Assembly: GCF_025997995.1 (NCBI RefSeq)
Contig: NZ_AP026683.1
Location: 744,501 to 808,500, forward strand
Direction of reading: 5' to 3'
Source of the DNA: Sediminibacterium sp. TEGAF015
Lineage (GTDB): Bacteria; Bacteroidota; Bacteroidia; Chitinophagales; Chitinophagaceae
Length of the DNA: 64,000 nt
The notes beneath the pieces are model-generated. The model was not told where the DNA came from. It worked only from the letters and a program-made list of their open reading frames with translations, and ran no database searches. Below are positions 62,117 through 64,000 of the stretch, one piece after another. Position 1 is the first letter of the stretch, and every line of letters starts with the position of its first letter. The position numbers were made by a program, and so were the translations under genes.

Positions 62117-62875
62117 TTATAATCGTACAGGGATTAGCTGTTCAGACAAATACTTTTTTAAATCTGGCACAGTCAATTCTTTAAAATGAAAAATGCTGGC
62201 GGCAAGCGCTGCATCTGCATTCGCTTCCTGAAACACGGCAGCAAAATCTTCCTTACACCCAGCTCCTCCGGAAGCGATAATTGGGACTGGTAAAGAAACG
62301 GATAATTGTTGGGTTATATCGAGCGCAAAACCTTTTTTAGTGCCATCATTGTTCATTGAAGTCAGCAGAATTTCTCCTGCCCCTCTATCAACAGCTTCTT
62401 TAGCCCAGTCAAAACACAAAGTATTGGTTTTTACCTTACCCCCATTCAGGTAAACATACCAGTTACCATCTGATTCTTGCTTGGTGTCAATTGCTAATAC
62501 AACACACTGACTACCAAATGCCAAAGCCAGCTCATTTATTAACGCAGGGTTTTTATATGCTGCTGTATTCACAGATATTTTATCAGCTCCATTTTTTAGT
62601 AAGACCTGAACGTCTTCTACGGAATTAATTCCCCCGCCAACTGTAAAAGGTATATTGATCTCATGGGCAATTTTGTTCACCAGCTCACTTAAGGTTTTTC
62701 TTTTTTCATTGGTTGCTGTGATATCTAAAAAAACAAGCTCATCGGCTCCTTCCTTTGCATAGATGGACGCCAATTCAACAGGATCTCCTGCATCACGTAT
62801 CTGTTCAAAATTGATGCCTTTTACTGTTCTGCCGTCTTTGATATCAAGACAGGGTATGATTCTTTTTGTTAACAC
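62117..62875 (-). CDS. hisF: Imidazole glycerol phosphate synthase, cyclase subunit
   Basis: The 252-aa TIM-barrel protein begins [20 protein letters not shown]. It has the catalytic aspartates in PCLDIKDG and [15 protein letters not shown], and the phosphate-binding [10 protein letters not shown] and [11 protein letters not shown]. It uses ammonia from HisH to make IGP and AICAR. Its start overlaps hisA by 7 bases. Confidence 0.98.
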   Translation of the reverse strand: MLTKRIIPCLDIKDGRTVKGINFEQIRDAGDPVELASIYAKEGADELVFLDITATNEKRKTLSELVNKIAHEINIPFTVGGGINSVEDVQVLLKNGADKISVNTAAYKNPALINELALAFGSQCVVLAIDTKQESDGNWYVYLNGGKVKTNTLCFDWAKEAVDRGAGEILLTSMNNDGTKKGFALDITQQLSVSLPVPIIASGGAGCKEDFAAVFQEANADAALAASIFHFKELTVPDLKKYLSEQLIPVRL

Positions 62876-63576
62876 AATTCTTCTATTTTTATTCTGCCTT
62901 CATAAATAGCTTTCCCTACAATTACCCCTTTACAACCAATTCCTTTTAATGCAATAATGTCCTCCATAGAACTCACTCCTCCGCTGGCAATAAAGTGCAA
63001 ACTGGGGAATTGCCTGATAATATGGGTATACAGTTCAATAGAGGGCCCTTCCAGTCTGCCGTCCTTACTGATATCTGTACAGAAAATCTGCTTAATTCCT
63101 TTCTGAATATATTTCTCTATAAACTGAATGATCGTCTCATCAGACAATTCCAGCCATCCACCAATGGCAATGAATTCCCCTTTTACATCAGCTCCTAGCA
63201 AAAATTTTTCTGCACCATAATGCTGTATCCAGGAGCTAAACAAATCCGAATTTTTAACTGCCAAACTACCAATAGTAGCCAAACTTGCACCTGATTCATA
63301 CACCAGTTTCAGATCGGATTCGGATTTAATACCTCCACCAAAATCTATTACCAGAGAAGTATTATTTGCGATGGATTCCAAAACTTTCCAATTGGTTACT
63401 TTTCCGGCTTTGGCTCCATCCAAATCTACCAGATGTAATCTTTTGATTCCGGCATCAGCAAAGGCTTTAGCAACTTCTAGCGGATTTTCATTGTAAATGG
63501 TTTTTTGAGCATAATCCCCCTCAGTTAACCTGACGCATTTTCCATCAATAATATCAATAGCAGGAATAATTTCCAT
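62869..63576 (-). CDS. hisA: ProFAR isomerase
   Basis: The 235-aa TIM-barrel isomerase begins [20 protein letters not shown] with the catalytic Asp (about 8). It has [13 protein letters not shown], the second catalytic Asp in [16 protein letters not shown] and the phosphate-binding [10 protein letters not shown]. It converts ProFAR to PRFAR. The start lies one base after the hisH stop and the end overlaps hisF. Confidence 0.97.
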   Translation of the reverse strand: MEIIPAIDIIDGKCVRLTEGDYAQKTIYNENPLEVAKAFADAGIKRLHLVDLDGAKAGKVTNWKVLESIANNTSLVIDFGGGIKSESDLKLVYESGASLATIGSLAVKNSDLFSSWIQHYGAEKFLLGADVKGEFIAIGGWLELSDETIIQFIEKYIQKGIKQIFCTDISKDGRLEGPSIELYTHIIRQFPSLHFIASGGVSSMEDIIALKGIGCKGVIVGKAIYEGRIKIEELC

Positions 63577-63577
63577 A

Positions 63578-64000
63578 TTATAAAGCGATAAAGTTTCTTA
63601 AAATTTGCTCTCCAGTTTCTGCACTTTTTTCAGGGTGAAACTGTACCCCGTAAAAGTTATCCTTATGCAAAGCAGCACTATACCGAATACCATATTGCGT
63701 GGTTGCAATGGTGTGTTCACCTAAGGAAGCATAATAACTATGCACATAGTAACAGAAAGAAGCGTCTTTAATATTTTTGAAAATTGGGCTCTTCAATTCT
63801 TCAATGGTATTCCAGCCTATCTGAGGAATTTTATTAATTCCATCGGCGGGAGAAAATTTGCAAACCTTTTCCTCAAATATCCCCAAACAATCTGTATTGT
63901 TTTCTTCACTATGCTTACACATTAACTGCATACCCAGACATATTCCCAAAACTGGTTGTTTCAAGTGAATAATCAATTGGTCCAGGTTCCTGTTCCGGAG
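63578..64000 (-). CDS. hisH: Imidazole glycerol phosphate synthase, glutaminase subunit (partial, N-terminus off right edge)
   Basis: The open frame continues to the last base (residues LRNRNLDQL before the TTG at 63976), so the start lies outside the window and 141 codons are present. The glutaminase triad is visible: nucleophile Cys in [12 protein letters not shown], and His and Glu in [15 protein letters not shown] region with [16 protein letters not shown] matches HisH. It supplies ammonia to HisF. Short start codons inside the window would remove the oxyanion-strand region, so the gene is best read as partial. Confidence 0.96.
   Translation of the reverse strand, partial: LRNRNLDQLIIHLKQPVLGICLGMQLMCKHSEENNTDCLGIFEEKVCKFSPADGINKIPQIGWNTIEELKSPIFKNIKDASFCYYVHSYYASLGEHTIATTQYGIRYSAALHKDNFYGVQFHPEKSAETGEQILRNFIAL

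Noticed and set aside
1..64000. CRISPR arrays, prophage, transposons, toxin-antitoxin or defence islands
   Set aside because: No regularly spaced repeats, transposase, integrase, phage structural or restriction genes were found. Gene order and content look like stable core chromosome.

Overview
The window is a dense, ordinary chromosomal segment of a low-GC member of the Bacteroidota, most likely a Chitinophagaceae-like bacterium. The organism call is inferred from gene content and promoter style; no marker gene could be searched. The pointers are three TonB-dependent or beta-barrel outer-membrane receptors with carboxypeptidase-regulatory N-termini, DUF2723 and DUF3347 proteins, a NusG paralog of the UpxY type, a fused hisIE, almost no Shine-Dalgarno sequences, and many copies of the Bacteroidota -7 promoter element TAnnTTTG just upstream of start codons. 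No insertion sequence, prophage, CRISPR array, integron or toxin-antitoxin pair is visible. No gap between genes exceeds about 230 bases.

Layout. 1-4 kb: the start of an arginine decarboxylase gene running off the left edge, then the translation operon thrS-infC-rpmI-rplT on the minus strand, with an internal promoter and leader for rpmI-rplT. 4-8.2 kb: a secreted hypothetical protein, a TonB-dependent receptor and a DUF3347 lipoprotein. 8.2-16 kb: an ABC-F ATPase, a YdeI-like protein, an M48 lipoprotein protease, plsY, prmA, pnp and rpsO. 16-20 kb: rnz overlapping a TPR sensor kinase and its NarL-type regulator. 20-26 kb: a GH29 fucosidase with an esterase, a LolA-like protein and FtsK. 26-35 kb: DUF423, aroK, glutaryl-CoA dehydrogenase, an S9 peptidase, kynureninase with an SGNH hydrolase, pyrF and tryptophan 2,3-dioxygenase. 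35-45 kb: a methyltransferase, glmM, cysteine desulfurase, a MoxR/ChlI-like AAA ATPase with a VWA partner, a large DUF2723 membrane protein and mtaB. 45-52 kb: a NusG paralog, a Prc-type protease, tRNA-His, DUF445 and a beta-barrel receptor. 52-60 kb: pcm, a phosphohexomutase, a phosphoribosyltransferase, a split heterodisulfide-reductase-like Fe-S pair, a conserved orphan protein and a third receptor. 60-64 kb: the end of the histidine operon (hisH-hisA-hisF-hisIE) followed by a TlpA-like oxidoreductase.

How the genes work together. Most are housekeeping: translation, tRNA maturation and modification, RNA turnover, phospholipid, peptidoglycan-precursor, pyrimidine and histidine synthesis, and chromosome segregation. 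The more accessory themes are tryptophan catabolism (kynA, kynU and possibly gcdH, within 8 kb), envelope uptake (three receptors, LolA, two lipoproteins), carbohydrate turnover (fucosidase plus esterase) and protein quality control (Prc, M48, S9, AAA-VWA).

The best candidates for something not yet described are: the SGNH hydrolase translationally coupled to kynureninase, in the position where a formamidase is expected; the AAA-VWA pair that lacks any chelatase; the split Fe-S membrane oxidoreductase with its orphan partner gene; and a set of genes whose -7 promoter element lies only 4 bases from the ATG, which predicts leaderless mRNAs.
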